A stretch of DNA of 8,020 bases from Sterolibacterium sp052034445 (GCA_052034445.1 JBPOIN010000091.1:1-8020); one strand, 5' to 3'. Shown: positions 1-5,854, counted from the stretch's first letter. Program-made: numbers and translations. The notes: generated by a model from the sequence alone, not told the origin.

Positions 1-137
1 CGCGCGATGTTGTCAAGGCCGAAGATATTCGCGACTATACGGTCAAACAGAATATCGCCGAACGCTTCGCCAAGCAGTTTGGTGCTGATATGGCCGAGGG
101 GGCCGTGTCGGCCGTTGGGCGTCTAAAATTTCACTGA
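1..137 (+). CDS. S49-family (SppA-like) peptidase, C-terminal fragment
   Basis: The 3' end of a gene that begins before the window. The open frame (codons from base 3) gives 44 residues ending in GRLKFH and a TGA at 135-137. The tail reads VVKAEDIRDYTVKQNIAERF and then FAKQFGADMAEG. This resembles the C-terminal end of short SppA-type S49 signal-peptide peptidases, where a V-x-A-E-x-I-x-D-[YF]-T segment is followed by a helix of the type ERFA++xG. Such enzymes are membrane-anchored serine proteases that degrade cleaved signal peptides. In many betaproteobacteria a gene of this family lies next to maf. The catalytic Ser/Lys region lies outside the window, so the assignment rests on tail similarity and context. 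It converges on maf, with 25 bases between the stop codons and no clear terminator. Confidence 0.55.
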   Translation, partial: RDVVKAEDIRDYTVKQNIAERFAKQFGADMAEGAVSAVGRLKFH

Positions 138-162
138 GCCCCGCAGCTGGGATGGCTTCGAC

Positions 163-738
163 TCAGGGGAGGGCGACCCCTTCCGCGCGCAGCATGTTGC
201 AGAGGGCGATCAAAGGGAGGCCGATGAGCGCATTCGGGTCGTCGCCGCGCAGATATTCGAGCAGCGATATCCCCAGTCCTTCGGATTTTGCGCTGCCGGC
301 GCAACCCAATGCATCTTCGCGATCCAGGTAGTGTTCGATTTCTGCATCCGTCAGCGCGCGAAAGCGCACCTGGGTGGGGATGCCGCAAACCTGATGTTGA
401 CCGGTATGGGTATTGAGCAGGCACAGCCCGGTGTGGAACACGACTTCCTGGCCGCGCATGGCTTGTAACTGTTTGATCGCGTTCTGGCGTGTTCCCGGCT
501 TGCCAAACACCTGATTGGCGACGTATGCCACCTGATCGCTGCCAATGATGAGGGCGTGCGGAAATTTTTCGGCAACAGCCTCGGCTTTGGCAATCGCCAG
601 TCGTTCCGCTGTGTTGGGTGGGGCTTCTTCCGGCAAGGGACTCTCGTCGATGTCGGGAGCGGTGACTTCGAATGGGATTTGCAGGCGGGCGAGCAACTCG
701 CGCCGAAAGGTGGATGTCGAGGCCAGGACCAGCTGCAT
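163..738 (-). CDS. maf: Maf/YceF-family nucleotide pyrophosphatase (7-methyl-GTP type)
   Basis: Maf proteins hydrolyse non-canonical or modified nucleoside triphosphates to the monophosphate and pyrophosphate, acting as house-cleaning enzymes in the cytosol. The YceF subfamily prefers 7-methyl-GTP. From the chosen start the protein is 191 residues, close to E. coli YceF (194). The N-terminal Maf signature LASTSTFRRELL is at residues 5-16. The conserved IIGSDQV with the catalytic Asp is near residue 68, GKP near 79-81, and the C-terminal signature CAGSAKSEGLG is followed by DPNALIGLPL. These match YceF rather than the dTTP/UTP-specific YhdE type. The frame stays open to an upstream ATG at 790-792 (209 residues). 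I chose the ATG at 736-738 because family members begin directly with M-x-L-[VI]-LAS, and the 18 extra residues are low-complexity and polar. Neither start has a strong Shine-Dalgarno. It is divergent from yceD, as in E. coli. Confidence 0.93.
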   Translation of the reverse strand: MQLVLASTSTFRRELLARLQIPFEVTAPDIDESPLPEEAPPNTAERLAIAKAEAVAEKFPHALIIGSDQVAYVANQVFGKPGTRQNAIKQLQAMRGQEVVFHTGLCLLNTHTGQHQVCGIPTQVRFRALTDAEIEHYLDREDALGCAGSAKSEGLGISLLEYLRGDDPNALIGLPLIALCNMLRAEGVALP

Positions 739-816
739 GGTCTCTGTTTGTGGGGCGCGAGGGTTGGATTTTTGAGTGGAAGTCGGGTTCATGGAATATG
801 GCAGGTTGAACGGGCT

Positions 817-845
817 TTGACTGAAGAAGGGAAAAATAATATCAT
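817..845 (+). promoter_or_regulatory. Sigma70-type promoter for yceD-rpmF(-plsX-fab)
   Basis: TTGACT at 817-822 matches the -35 consensus at 5 of 6 positions. TATCAT at 840-845 matches the -10 consensus at 5 of 6, with an optimal 17-base spacer. The expected transcription start is about 851-853, giving a leader of roughly 18 bases before the yceD ATG at 870. It lies in the maf/yceD divergent gap, overlapping nothing coding. This is a consensus match only. It also helps choose the yceD start, because the upstream GTG at 855 would have almost no leader. Confidence 0.55.
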
Positions 846-869
846 CTCGCGTTTGTGTCGAGGCAGGGC

Positions 870-1367
870 ATGAAGCAACTCGGCGAGATTTTTATCGACA
901 GCCTTGAATTTGCGCGCGGCGAGCGTGTGATGCGCGGAAATGTGCCGGTGCGCTCTTTGCTGCGTCTGACCGATAAGTTGGCAGGCGATCGTGGCGAGCT
1001 GGCGTGGAGTGTGCGCGGAGAATGCGGTGCCGAGCGCAAATCGTTTTTGGTGGTTGCAGTTGACGGTGAGTTGCAGTTGAAGTGTCAGCGTTGCCTTGGC
1101 CCGTTACAGTTTCAGTTGCAGGTGGAAGGGCGGTTGTTGCTGGTCCCGCCTGGAGCCGACTGGCCGGACGAGGAGCTTGAGAACGATGGCTTCGATCCGG
1201 TCGAGGCATTGACTGAGCAATCTTTGCTTGAGCTGGTCGAGGATGAGGTGCTGTTGGCGTTGCCGATTGCGTCGCGCCACGAATCCTGTGAATTGCCGGG
1301 GAACATTGAAGGCAAGCATGCTGTCTCGCCCTTTGCCGTATTAGCACGGCTCAAGAAGGACGCTTAG
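870..1367 (+). CDS. yceD: YceD family (DUF177) protein, 23S rRNA accumulation / L32-linked
   Basis: A 165-residue protein of the YceD/DUF177 family, almost always encoded directly before rpmF. YceD proteins are reported to be needed for normal 23S rRNA accumulation, so a role in large-subunit assembly is likely; the biochemical activity is not established. Family landmarks are the CQRC pair (Cys72, Cys75) followed by LGPL, a central acidic stretch (about 100-127), the segment LLELVEDEVLLALPI (about 119-133) typical of the family, Cys140 in HESCE, and the C-terminal PFAVLARLKK. The CxxC plus a downstream Cys hints at metal binding, but this is inference. The frame extends upstream to a GTG at 855. 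The ATG at 870 is preferred because GAGGCAGGG lies a few bases before it and because the predicted transcription start falls at about 852. It is separated from rpmF by 60 bases. Confidence 0.9.
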   Translation: MKQLGEIFIDSLEFARGERVMRGNVPVRSLLRLTDKLAGDRGELAWSVRGECGAERKSFLVVAVDGELQLKCQRCLGPLQFQLQVEGRLLLVPPGADWPDEELENDGFDPVEALTEQSLLELVEDEVLLALPIASRHESCELPGNIEGKHAVSPFAVLARLKKDA

Positions 1368-1375
1368 GTTCGGTA

Positions 1376-1404
1376 TTGCGGTATTGAATTGCAACTGAAT
1401 TAAT
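1376..1404 (+). promoter_or_regulatory. Possible rpmF-proximal promoter (weak)
   Basis: In the 60-base yceD-rpmF gap, TTGCGG (1376-1381) and ATTAAT (1399-1404) are 17 bases apart. A TG at 1396-1397 is placed as in an extended -10 element. Each hexamer matches consensus only partly (3 and 4 of 6). Transcription would start near 1411, just ahead of the Shine-Dalgarno at 1415-1420. The -35 overlaps a perfect tandem repeat of CGGTATTG (1371-1378 and 1379-1386). Plausible but weak evidence. Confidence 0.25.
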
Positions 1405-1427
1405 GAAATTTTCGAAGGAGCATCAAA

Positions 1428-1607
1428 ATGGCTGTTCAGCAGAACAAGAAATCCCCCTCCAAGCGTGGCATGCATCGCGCCCACGATTTTCTGACTGCGC
1501 CTCCTCTGGCAGTCGAGGCTACAACCGGTGAGGTTCATCTGCGTCACCACATCAGCCCGAACGGTTACTACCGCGGCAAGAAAGTCGCCAAGGGCAAGAG
1601 CGAGTAA
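1428..1607 (+). CDS. rpmF: 50S ribosomal protein L32 (bL32)
   Basis: A 59-residue, strongly basic protein, structural component of the large ribosomal subunit. It begins MAVQQNKKSPSKRGMHRAHD and continues with the family landmark HLRHHISPNGYYRGKKV (about 38-53), very close to E. coli L32 (57 residues). The ATG has an ideal ribosome-binding site, AAGGAG at 1415-1420, with a 7-base spacer. The four zinc-ligand cysteines seen in some bacterial L32 proteins are absent, so this is the zinc-independent form, as usual in Proteobacteria. It sits between yceD and plsX in the canonical order. Its short length makes it easily missed by length-filtered gene finding. Confidence 0.97.
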   Translation: MAVQQNKKSPSKRGMHRAHDFLTAPPLAVEATTGEVHLRHHISPNGYYRGKKVAKGKSE

Positions 1608-1631
1608 TCGCTGTTGCGGCGATTGAACGTT

Positions 1632-1670
1632 TGCAGCATGCCTTGCACGGTTGCTCGCGAGGCTGCTGCG
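1632..1670 (+). other. Strong RNA hairpin between rpmF and plsX (terminator/attenuator-like)
   Basis: GCAGCA (1633-1638) pairs with TGCTGC (1664-1669). After one bulged T (1639), GCCTTGC (1640-1646) pairs with GCGAGGC (1657-1663), including one G-U pair. The total is 13 base pairs around a 10-base loop, with a possible outer U-G pair at 1632/1670. It lies 25 bases after the rpmF stop. The downstream TATGGTTTGT is only mildly T-rich, so this is not a textbook intrinsic terminator. It could attenuate read-through into plsX or protect the rpmF mRNA 3' end. Confidence 0.5.
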
Positions 1671-1699
1671 TATGGTTTGTCATGTTAGCGCTTTTCTCC

Positions 1700-1718
1700 G
1701 TGCGCCCTGCTTGCGCGC
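1700..1718 (+). other. Small hairpin just upstream of the plsX start
   Basis: GTGCGC (1700-1705) can pair with GCGCGC (1713-1718) around a 7-base loop (one G-U pair). It ends 9 bases before the plsX ATG, covering much of the region where a Shine-Dalgarno would lie; the only purine-rich motif there is GAG abutting the ATG. A role in lowering plsX initiation is conceivable, but a short GC-rich stem of this size can occur by chance. Confidence 0.25.
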
Positions 1719-1727
1719 CTATTTGAG

Positions 1728-2753
1728 ATGACGGTCACGCTGGCGATTGATTGTATGGGTGGCGACCATGGCCCCAAGGTTACGGTGCCTGCCGCGCTTG
1801 AGTTTCTGCGCAAGGATGCTGATTGTGCGGTGATTCTGGTCGGTCGCGAGGAAGTTCTTTCTCCTCTCGTCGGGAACGCTGCACAACAGTTTGGTTCGCG
1901 GTTGGTGATTCGTCATGCGAGCGAGCAGGTTGGCATGGATGAGCCCGTGGCTTCGGCGCTGCGTAGCAAGAAGGATTCTTCAATGCGCGTCATCGCCGAT
2001 CTCGTCAAGAGCGGCGAAGCGCAGGGGGCGTTGTCGGCCGGAAATACCGGTGCTCTCATGGCAATCTCTCGTTTCGTCCTCAAGACGTTGCCTGGAATCG
2101 ATCGTCCGGCGATCGCCAGCATTGTGCCGACCATCAATGGCCACACCTATGTGCTCGATCTGGGAGCCAATGTCGATTGCCAGCCGGAGCATCTGTTGCA
2201 GTTCGGCATCATGGGGTCGATGCTGGTTTCGGCACTCGAGCACAAGGAGCGCCCGAGTGTCGGTCTGCTGAACATCGGCGAGGAAGACATCAAGGGAAAT
2301 GAGGTGGTCAAACGTGCTGGCGAGCTGTTGCGCGAGAGCGGATTGAACTTTTACGGCAATGTCGAAGGTGACGATATTTACAAGGGCACTGTCGATCTCG
2401 TGGTCTGCGATGGTTTTGTCGGTAATGTCACGCTGAAAGCCTCGGAAGGCCTCGCACACATGATCAGTGCGGCTTTGCGCGAAGAATTCGAGCGCAACTG
2501 GTATACCCGTTTTGCCGCCCTGTTGGCACTGCCTGTCATCAAGGCTTTCAAACATCGATTTGATTCGCGGCGTTTCAATGGTGGCAGTTTGCTTGGTCTC
2601 AAGGGGGTCGTGGTCAAGAGTCATGGCTCGGCCGATACTCTGGCCTTCGGGCATGCGCTGGAGCGTGCGGCCGATGCTGCACGCAACAATCTGCCGGAGC
2701 GGATTGCCGCCCGCATGGCCTTACTTTCTTCTCCGGGCACGGCAAGAGCATGA
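1728..2753 (+). CDS. plsX: Phosphate acyltransferase PlsX (acyl-ACP:phosphate)
   Basis: PlsX converts long-chain acyl-ACP and inorganic phosphate into acyl-phosphate. This is the acyl donor used by PlsY to make lysophosphatidic acid, so PlsX joins fatty-acid synthesis to phospholipid synthesis at the inner membrane surface. The protein is 341 residues, the family's usual size. Landmarks are the N-terminal IDCMGGDHGP (7-16), SAGNTGALM (103-111), DRPAIA (125-130), LDLGANVDC (143-151), NIGEEDIKGNE (182-192), GNVEGDDIYKG (210-220), VCDGFVGNVTLK (226-237), and GGSLLGLKGVVVKSHGSAD near the C-terminus. The start is certain: upstream in frame there is a TAG at 1686-1688 and no ATG, GTG or TTG between. 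The Shine-Dalgarno is poor. The TGA overlaps the fabH ATG in an ATGA junction, suggesting translational coupling. Confidence 0.97.
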   Translation: MTVTLAIDCMGGDHGPKVTVPAALEFLRKDADCAVILVGREEVLSPLVGNAAQQFGSRLVIRHASEQVGMDEPVASALRSKKDSSMRVIADLVKSGEAQGALSAGNTGALMAISRFVLKTLPGIDRPAIASIVPTINGHTYVLDLGANVDCQPEHLLQFGIMGSMLVSALEHKERPSVGLLNIGEEDIKGNEVVKRAGELLRESGLNFYGNVEGDDIYKGTVDLVVCDGFVGNVTLKASEGLAHMISAALREEFERNWYTRFAALLALPVIKAFKHRFDSRRFNGGSLLGLKGVVVKSHGSADTLAFGHALERAADAARNNLPERIAARMALLSSPGTARA

Positions 2754-3727
2754 GCGCACAATCGATTTATTCACGCATTACTGGCACGGGCAGCTATCTG
2801 CCCGGCACTCCTGTAAGCAACGATGATCTGGTCGCTCGCGGGATTGAAACTTCGGACAGCTGGATCGTCGAGCGCACGGGTATCCGTACCCGGCATATTG
2901 CCGAGGCACATGTGGCGGCCAGCGATCTGGCCTTGCAGGCCTGTCAGCGCGCTCTTGAGTCTGCGGGTCGGGCACCTGACGATGTTGATTTGATCATCGT
3001 TGCGACTTCCACGCCCGATCTCATCTTTCCCAGCACCGCTACCTTGTTGCAGCACAAGCTCGGCATCAAGAATGGTGCTCCAGCTTTCGATGTCCAGGCC
3101 GTTTGCAGTGGCTTCGCGTTCGGTCTTTCCGTCGCCGAGAAATTCATCCGCTCGGGATCGCATCGATGTGCGCTGGTGGTCGGTGCCGAAGTCTTCTCGC
3201 GGATCCTCGACTGGAACGATCGTGGCACTTGCGTCCTGTTTGGTGATGGCGCTGGCGCAGTGGTTCTTGAGGCCAGCGACAAACCCGGCATATTGGCCTC
3301 GGCGATTCATGCCGATGGCAGCTATGGCAATATTCTTTCCGTTCCGGGACAAATCAGCGGTGGTCAGGTAATCGGCGTGCCCTTTCTGCGGATGGATGGG
3401 CAGGCTGTCTTCAAGTTTGCCGTCAAGGCCTTGTCCGAAGTTGCGCTTGAGGTCCTCGAAATGGCGGGAATGCGGGCTGAGGAAGTCGATTGGTTGATTC
3501 CTCATCAGGCCAATATCCGCATCCTTCAGGCCACTGCCAAGAAGCTTGGTATTTCGACCGACAAGGTGATTGTCAGTGTCGATCGTCATGGCAATACTTC
3601 GGCAGCCTCGATTCCCCTGGCGCTGGATGAGGCTGTGCGTGCTGGAAAAATCAAGCGTGGCGATACCCTGTTGCTGGAAGGCGTCGGTGGCGGTTTCACG
3701 TGGGGCGCAACCTTACTGCGTTATTGA
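2750..3727 (+). CDS. fabH: Beta-ketoacyl-ACP synthase III (FabH)
   Basis: FabH starts fatty-acid synthesis by condensing acetyl-CoA with malonyl-ACP to form acetoacetyl-ACP. The protein has 325 residues (E. coli 317) with a thiolase fold. The catalytic triad is intact: Cys119 in QAVCSGF, His252 in PHQANIRI, and Asn282 in HGNTSAAS (E. coli Cys112, His244, Asn274). Other family signatures are TSDSWIVERTGIRTRH near 34-49, FGDGAGAVVLE near 164-174, and the C-terminal LLEGVGGGFTWGA. The ATG overlaps the plsX stop (ATGA), so initiation is probably coupled to termination of plsX translation. No independent ribosome-binding site is strong. Eight bases separate its stop from the preferred fabD start. 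Confidence 0.97.
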   Translation: MSAQSIYSRITGTGSYLPGTPVSNDDLVARGIETSDSWIVERTGIRTRHIAEAHVAASDLALQACQRALESAGRAPDDVDLIIVATSTPDLIFPSTATLLQHKLGIKNGAPAFDVQAVCSGFAFGLSVAEKFIRSGSHRCALVVGAEVFSRILDWNDRGTCVLFGDGAGAVVLEASDKPGILASAIHADGSYGNILSVPGQISGGQVIGVPFLRMDGQAVFKFAVKALSEVALEVLEMAGMRAEEVDWLIPHQANIRILQATAKKLGISTDKVIVSVDRHGNTSAASIPLALDEAVRAGKIKRGDTLLLEGVGGGFTWGATLLRY

Positions 3728-3735
3728 AGGCAGGA

Positions 3736-4677
3736 ATGTCCAAAATGAAATTTGCTCTTGTTTTCCCCGGCCAGGGCTCACAGGCTCTCGGCATGATGGC
3801 TGCGTACGGCGACAGCCCGGTGATTCGTCAAACTTTTGACGAAGCATCTACTGCGCTGGGACGAGATCTCTGGCAACTCGTTACGGAAGGCCCGGCAGAA
3901 GCACTGAATCAGACGGTGAACACACAGCCCTTGATGCTCACAGCTGGCGTTGCAGCGTACCGTCTGTGGCTTGAGCGCGGCGGTATCCAGCCGGACATCG
4001 TTGCTGGCCATAGTCTCGGCGAATATTCGGCGCTGGTTGCCTGTGGTGCGATGGCTTTTGCCGAGGCGGTGCCGCTCGTTGAGCTGCGGGCCAAAGCCAT
4101 GCAGGAATCGGTTCCGGCTGGAGAGGGGGGCATGGCTGCAATCCTCGGTATTGATGCCGATACCGTGCGTACAGCCTGCGCCGAGTCGGCGCAGGGGCAG
4201 GTTGTCGAGGCCGTCAATTTCAATGCCCCTGAACAGACTGTGATTGCCGGTCATGCTGCTGCCGTGCAGCGCGCGGCCGATCTCTGCAAAGCGCGCGGTG
4301 CCAAGCGGGCAATGCTGTTGCCGGTTTCTGCTCCGTTTCATTGCTCGTTGATGCAGCCGGCTGCCGAGAAGCTGCGTGACCGTTTGGCGACTCTCAAGGT
4401 TGCCGAACCGCGCATTCCGCTGCTGAATAACGTCGATGTCGCATGTCTGTCGAATTCCGACCAGATCAAGGATGCTCTGGTGCGCCAGGCTGCCGCGCCC
4501 GTGCGCTGGGTCGAAACCATGCAGACGATGAGGGCACAAGGCGTGACGCATATTTATGAATGCGGTCCCGGCAAGGTTCTGGCAGGTCTTGTGAAGCGCT
4601 GCACCGAAGGAGTTGTCGGCGGAGCGCTGGTTGACGAAGCCAGCATTGATGCGGCAATCGCTGCGGTGAAAGGCTGA
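3736..4677 (+). CDS. fabD: Malonyl-CoA:ACP transacylase (FabD)
   Basis: FabD moves malonyl from CoA to the phosphopantetheine of AcpP, supplying the extender for FabH and FabF. The protein is 313 residues from this start (E. coli 309). Signatures are FPGQGSQ (10-16, oxyanion-hole Gln13), the nucleophile elbow GHSLGEYSA with Ser93, Arg118 in ELRAKAM (binds the malonyl carboxylate), and catalytic His202 in SAPFHCSLM. The C-terminal YECGPGKVL is also typical. The frame runs upstream to a GTG at 3700 inside fabH. ATG at 3736 is preferred because GAAGG (3726-3730) lies 5 bases before it and the family begins just here. An ATG at 3745 (three codons later) with AGGA at 3732-3735 is an equally plausible start. 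Confidence 0.96.
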   Translation: MSKMKFALVFPGQGSQALGMMAAYGDSPVIRQTFDEASTALGRDLWQLVTEGPAEALNQTVNTQPLMLTAGVAAYRLWLERGGIQPDIVAGHSLGEYSALVACGAMAFAEAVPLVELRAKAMQESVPAGEGGMAAILGIDADTVRTACAESAQGQVVEAVNFNAPEQTVIAGHAAAVQRAADLCKARGAKRAMLLPVSAPFHCSLMQPAAEKLRDRLATLKVAEPRIPLLNNVDVACLSNSDQIKDALVRQAAAPVRWVETMQTMRAQGVTHIYECGPGKVLAGLVKRCTEGVVGGALVDEASIDAAIAAVKG

Positions 4678-4690
4678 ATTCCCCATGACA

Positions 4691-4695
4691 AAGGA
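4691..4695 (+). promoter_or_regulatory. Ribosome-binding site that fixes the fabG start
   Basis: AAGGA lies 7 bases before the ATG at 4703, an ideal spacing. The alternative in-frame ATG at 4685 lies upstream of this motif and has only a distant AAAGG near the fabD stop (about 11 bases away). The motif therefore favours the shorter fabG product, which also agrees with family start positions. Confidence 0.7.
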
Positions 4696-4702
4696 AAGTT
4701 TG

Positions 4703-5443
4703 ATGCTGACAGGACAGATAGCCCTCGTGACGGGCGCTTCGCGTGGCATTGGACGGGCGATTGCGCTCGAACTGGGTGGGCTGGGCGCTACGGTGATTGG
4801 TACGGCTACCTCGGCGGATGGTGCGGCAGATATTCAGAAGGGGCTCGATGAGGCCGGGATTATCGGCTGGGGAGCGGCTGTGAATGTGACCGATAGTGCT
4901 GCGTGCGAAAATCTGATCGGCGAGATCGAGAAAAAGTATGGTGCGATTGGTATTCTCGTCAACAATGCCGGTATTACACGCGACAACCTGGCCATGCGCA
5001 TGAAAGACGATGAGTGGGATGCCGTGGTCGATACGAATCTCAAAGCTGTTTTTCGTCTTTCCAAGCTTGTTATGCGCGGTATGATGAAAGCACGGCACGG
5101 ACGAATCATCAATATTACCTCCGTGGTTGGCAGTTCCGGCAACCCGGGGCAGGCTAACTACGCTGCCTCCAAGGCTGGCGTCATGGGCATGACGAAGGCG
5201 CTTGCGCAAGAACTCGGTAGCCGCAACATCACGGTGAATTGCGTCGCTCCGGGGTTCATCGACACGGATATGACCAAGGCGCTGCCGGATGCGCAACGCG
5301 ATGCGCTGTTGCAGAAGATCCCGCTCGGTCGCCTCGGGCAATCGGCTGAAATTGCCGCTGCCGTCGGGTTTCTGGCCGGTCCGCGCGCCGGTTACATTAC
5401 CGGTACGACGCTGCATGTCAATGGCGGCATGTATATGATTTGA
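4703..5443 (+). CDS. fabG: 3-oxoacyl-ACP reductase (FabG)
   Basis: FabG reduces beta-ketoacyl-ACP to (R)-3-hydroxyacyl-ACP with NADPH, the first reduction of each elongation cycle. It is a short-chain dehydrogenase/reductase of 246 residues from the chosen start (E. coli 244), expected to be a tetramer. The Rossmann glycine motif TGASRGIG is at 10-17, NNAG at 87-90, and the catalytic tetrad is Asn112, Ser140, Tyr153 and Lys157 (YAASK). The PG motif APGFIDTDM and the C-terminal GTTLHVNGGMYM are as in authentic FabG. Starting at the upstream ATG (4685) would add six residues not seen in relatives, and the ribosome-binding site favours 4703. Twenty-five bases separate it from fabD; it is co-directional and probably co-transcribed. 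Confidence 0.97.
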   Translation: MLTGQIALVTGASRGIGRAIALELGGLGATVIGTATSADGAADIQKGLDEAGIIGWGAAVNVTDSAACENLIGEIEKKYGAIGILVNNAGITRDNLAMRMKDDEWDAVVDTNLKAVFRLSKLVMRGMMKARHGRIINITSVVGSSGNPGQANYAASKAGVMGMTKALAQELGSRNITVNCVAPGFIDTDMTKALPDAQRDALLQKIPLGRLGQSAEIAAAVGFLAGPRAGYITGTTLHVNGGMYMI

Positions 5444-5476
5444 GAAGCCGCTAAATAAAGAAATCAGCGTTTTCAG

Positions 5477-5506
5477 GCCCGCATATTCGCTCTTCGCGAT
5501 TCGGGC
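5477..5506 (+). other. Interrupted inverted repeat in the fabG-acpP gap
   Basis: GCCCG (5477-5481) pairs with CGGGC (5502-5506). An inner TCGC (5487-5490) pairs with GCGA (5496-5499) around a TCTTC loop, with an asymmetric internal loop between the two stems. There is no T-run after it. It overlaps the expected -35 region of the acpP promoter candidate. It may be a weak fabG 3' structure or an operator-like site; chance is also possible. Confidence 0.3.
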
Positions 5507-5510
5507 ATTC

Positions 5511-5519
5511 TGTTAGAAT
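5511..5519 (+). promoter_or_regulatory. Extended -10 promoter candidate for acpP
   Basis: TGTTAGAAT is a TGn extended -10 followed by TAGAAT, which matches the -10 consensus at 5 of 6. At 17 bases upstream (5491-5496) the sequence TCTTCG is a poor -35, as is common with extended -10 promoters. The start would be near 5526, giving a leader of about 35 bases that includes the strong AAGGAG (5549-5554). An acpP-specific promoter fits the need for far more carrier protein than enzymes and the long gap after fabG. Confidence 0.45.
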
Positions 5520-5560
5520 ACAAAGCTTATTTACCACGCCTGCAAGGGAAGGAGTAGTCC

Positions 5561-5800
5561 ATGGAGAACATCGAACAACGTGTCAAGAAGATTGTCGCCG
5601 AACAACTGGGAGTCAATGAGTCCGAAATCAAGAATGAATCTTCATTTGTTGACGATCTCGGTGCTGACTCGCTTGATACCGTTGAGCTGGTGATGGCTCT
5701 GGAAGAAGAGTTCGAGTGCGAGATTCCGGACGAAGAAGCCGAGAAGATCACCAACGTTCAGCAGGCTATTGACTACGTCAACGGCCATCTCAAGAAGTAA
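5561..5800 (+). CDS. acpP: Acyl carrier protein
   Basis: AcpP carries the growing acyl chain as a thioester on 4'-phosphopantetheine and is the shared substrate of FabD, FabH, FabG, FabF and PlsX. It is a 79-residue, very acidic four-helix protein (E. coli 78). The prosthetic-group site is Ser37 in the DSL motif of DDLGADSLDTVELVM, followed by the acidic recognition helix II and EIPDEEAEKI. The N-terminus MENIEQRVKKIVAEQL is typical. The ribosome-binding site AAGGAG (5549-5554) is 6 bases from the ATG, among the best in the window, consistent with high expression. It has its own long leader on one side and an intercistronic inverted repeat before fabF on the other. Confidence 0.98.
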   Translation: MENIEQRVKKIVAEQLGVNESEIKNESSFVDDLGADSLDTVELVMALEEEFECEIPDEEAEKITNVQQAIDYVNGHLKK

Positions 5801-5818
5801 TTCAGCTTCGCTCGCTAC

Positions 5819-5854
5819 GGCCGCAAGTTGCGCATGCTGGCGTCGATTGCGGCC
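5819..5854 (+). other. Inverted repeat (stem-loop) between acpP and fabF
   Basis: GGCCGCAA (5819-5826) and TTGCGGCC (5847-5854) are perfect 8-base complementary arms separated by 20 bases. The left arm can alternatively fold locally, CGCAA (5822-5826) with TTGCG (5828-5832). No T-run follows, so it is not a typical terminator. Placed 18 bases after the acpP stop and about 26 before the fabF start, it could stabilise the acpP transcript, serve as a processing site, or reduce read-through into fabF. Confidence 0.45.

Noticed and set aside
138..162. Possible terminator between the convergent peptidase and maf stops
   Set aside because: The 25-base gap has no stem with a following T-run; CTGAGCCCC and CTCAGGGG look alike but are not in the orientation needed to pair well.
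1643..1676. TTGCAC ... TATGGT as a plsX promoter
   Set aside because: The spacer is 22 bases, too long for sigma70, the -10 matches only 4 of 6, and both elements are better explained as part of or adjacent to the hairpin.
1980..2654. Long minus-strand open frame (224 codons) opposite plsX
   Set aside because: It is wholly antisense to a confidently identified gene, its translation resembles no family I know, and long antisense frames are expected from the codon bias of GC-rich genes.
2771..3589. Long minus-strand open frame (272 codons) opposite fabH
   Set aside because: Shadow of fabH; no ribosome-binding site or recognisable motif, composition typical of an antisense reading.
3778..4749. 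Long minus-strand open frame (323 codons) opposite fabD
   Set aside because: Shadow of fabD, with Cys/His/Arg/Ser-rich translation and no domain signature.
4466..5416. Long minus-strand open frame (316 codons) opposite fabG and the fabD end
   Set aside because: Shadow reading across two real genes; no recognisable protein features.
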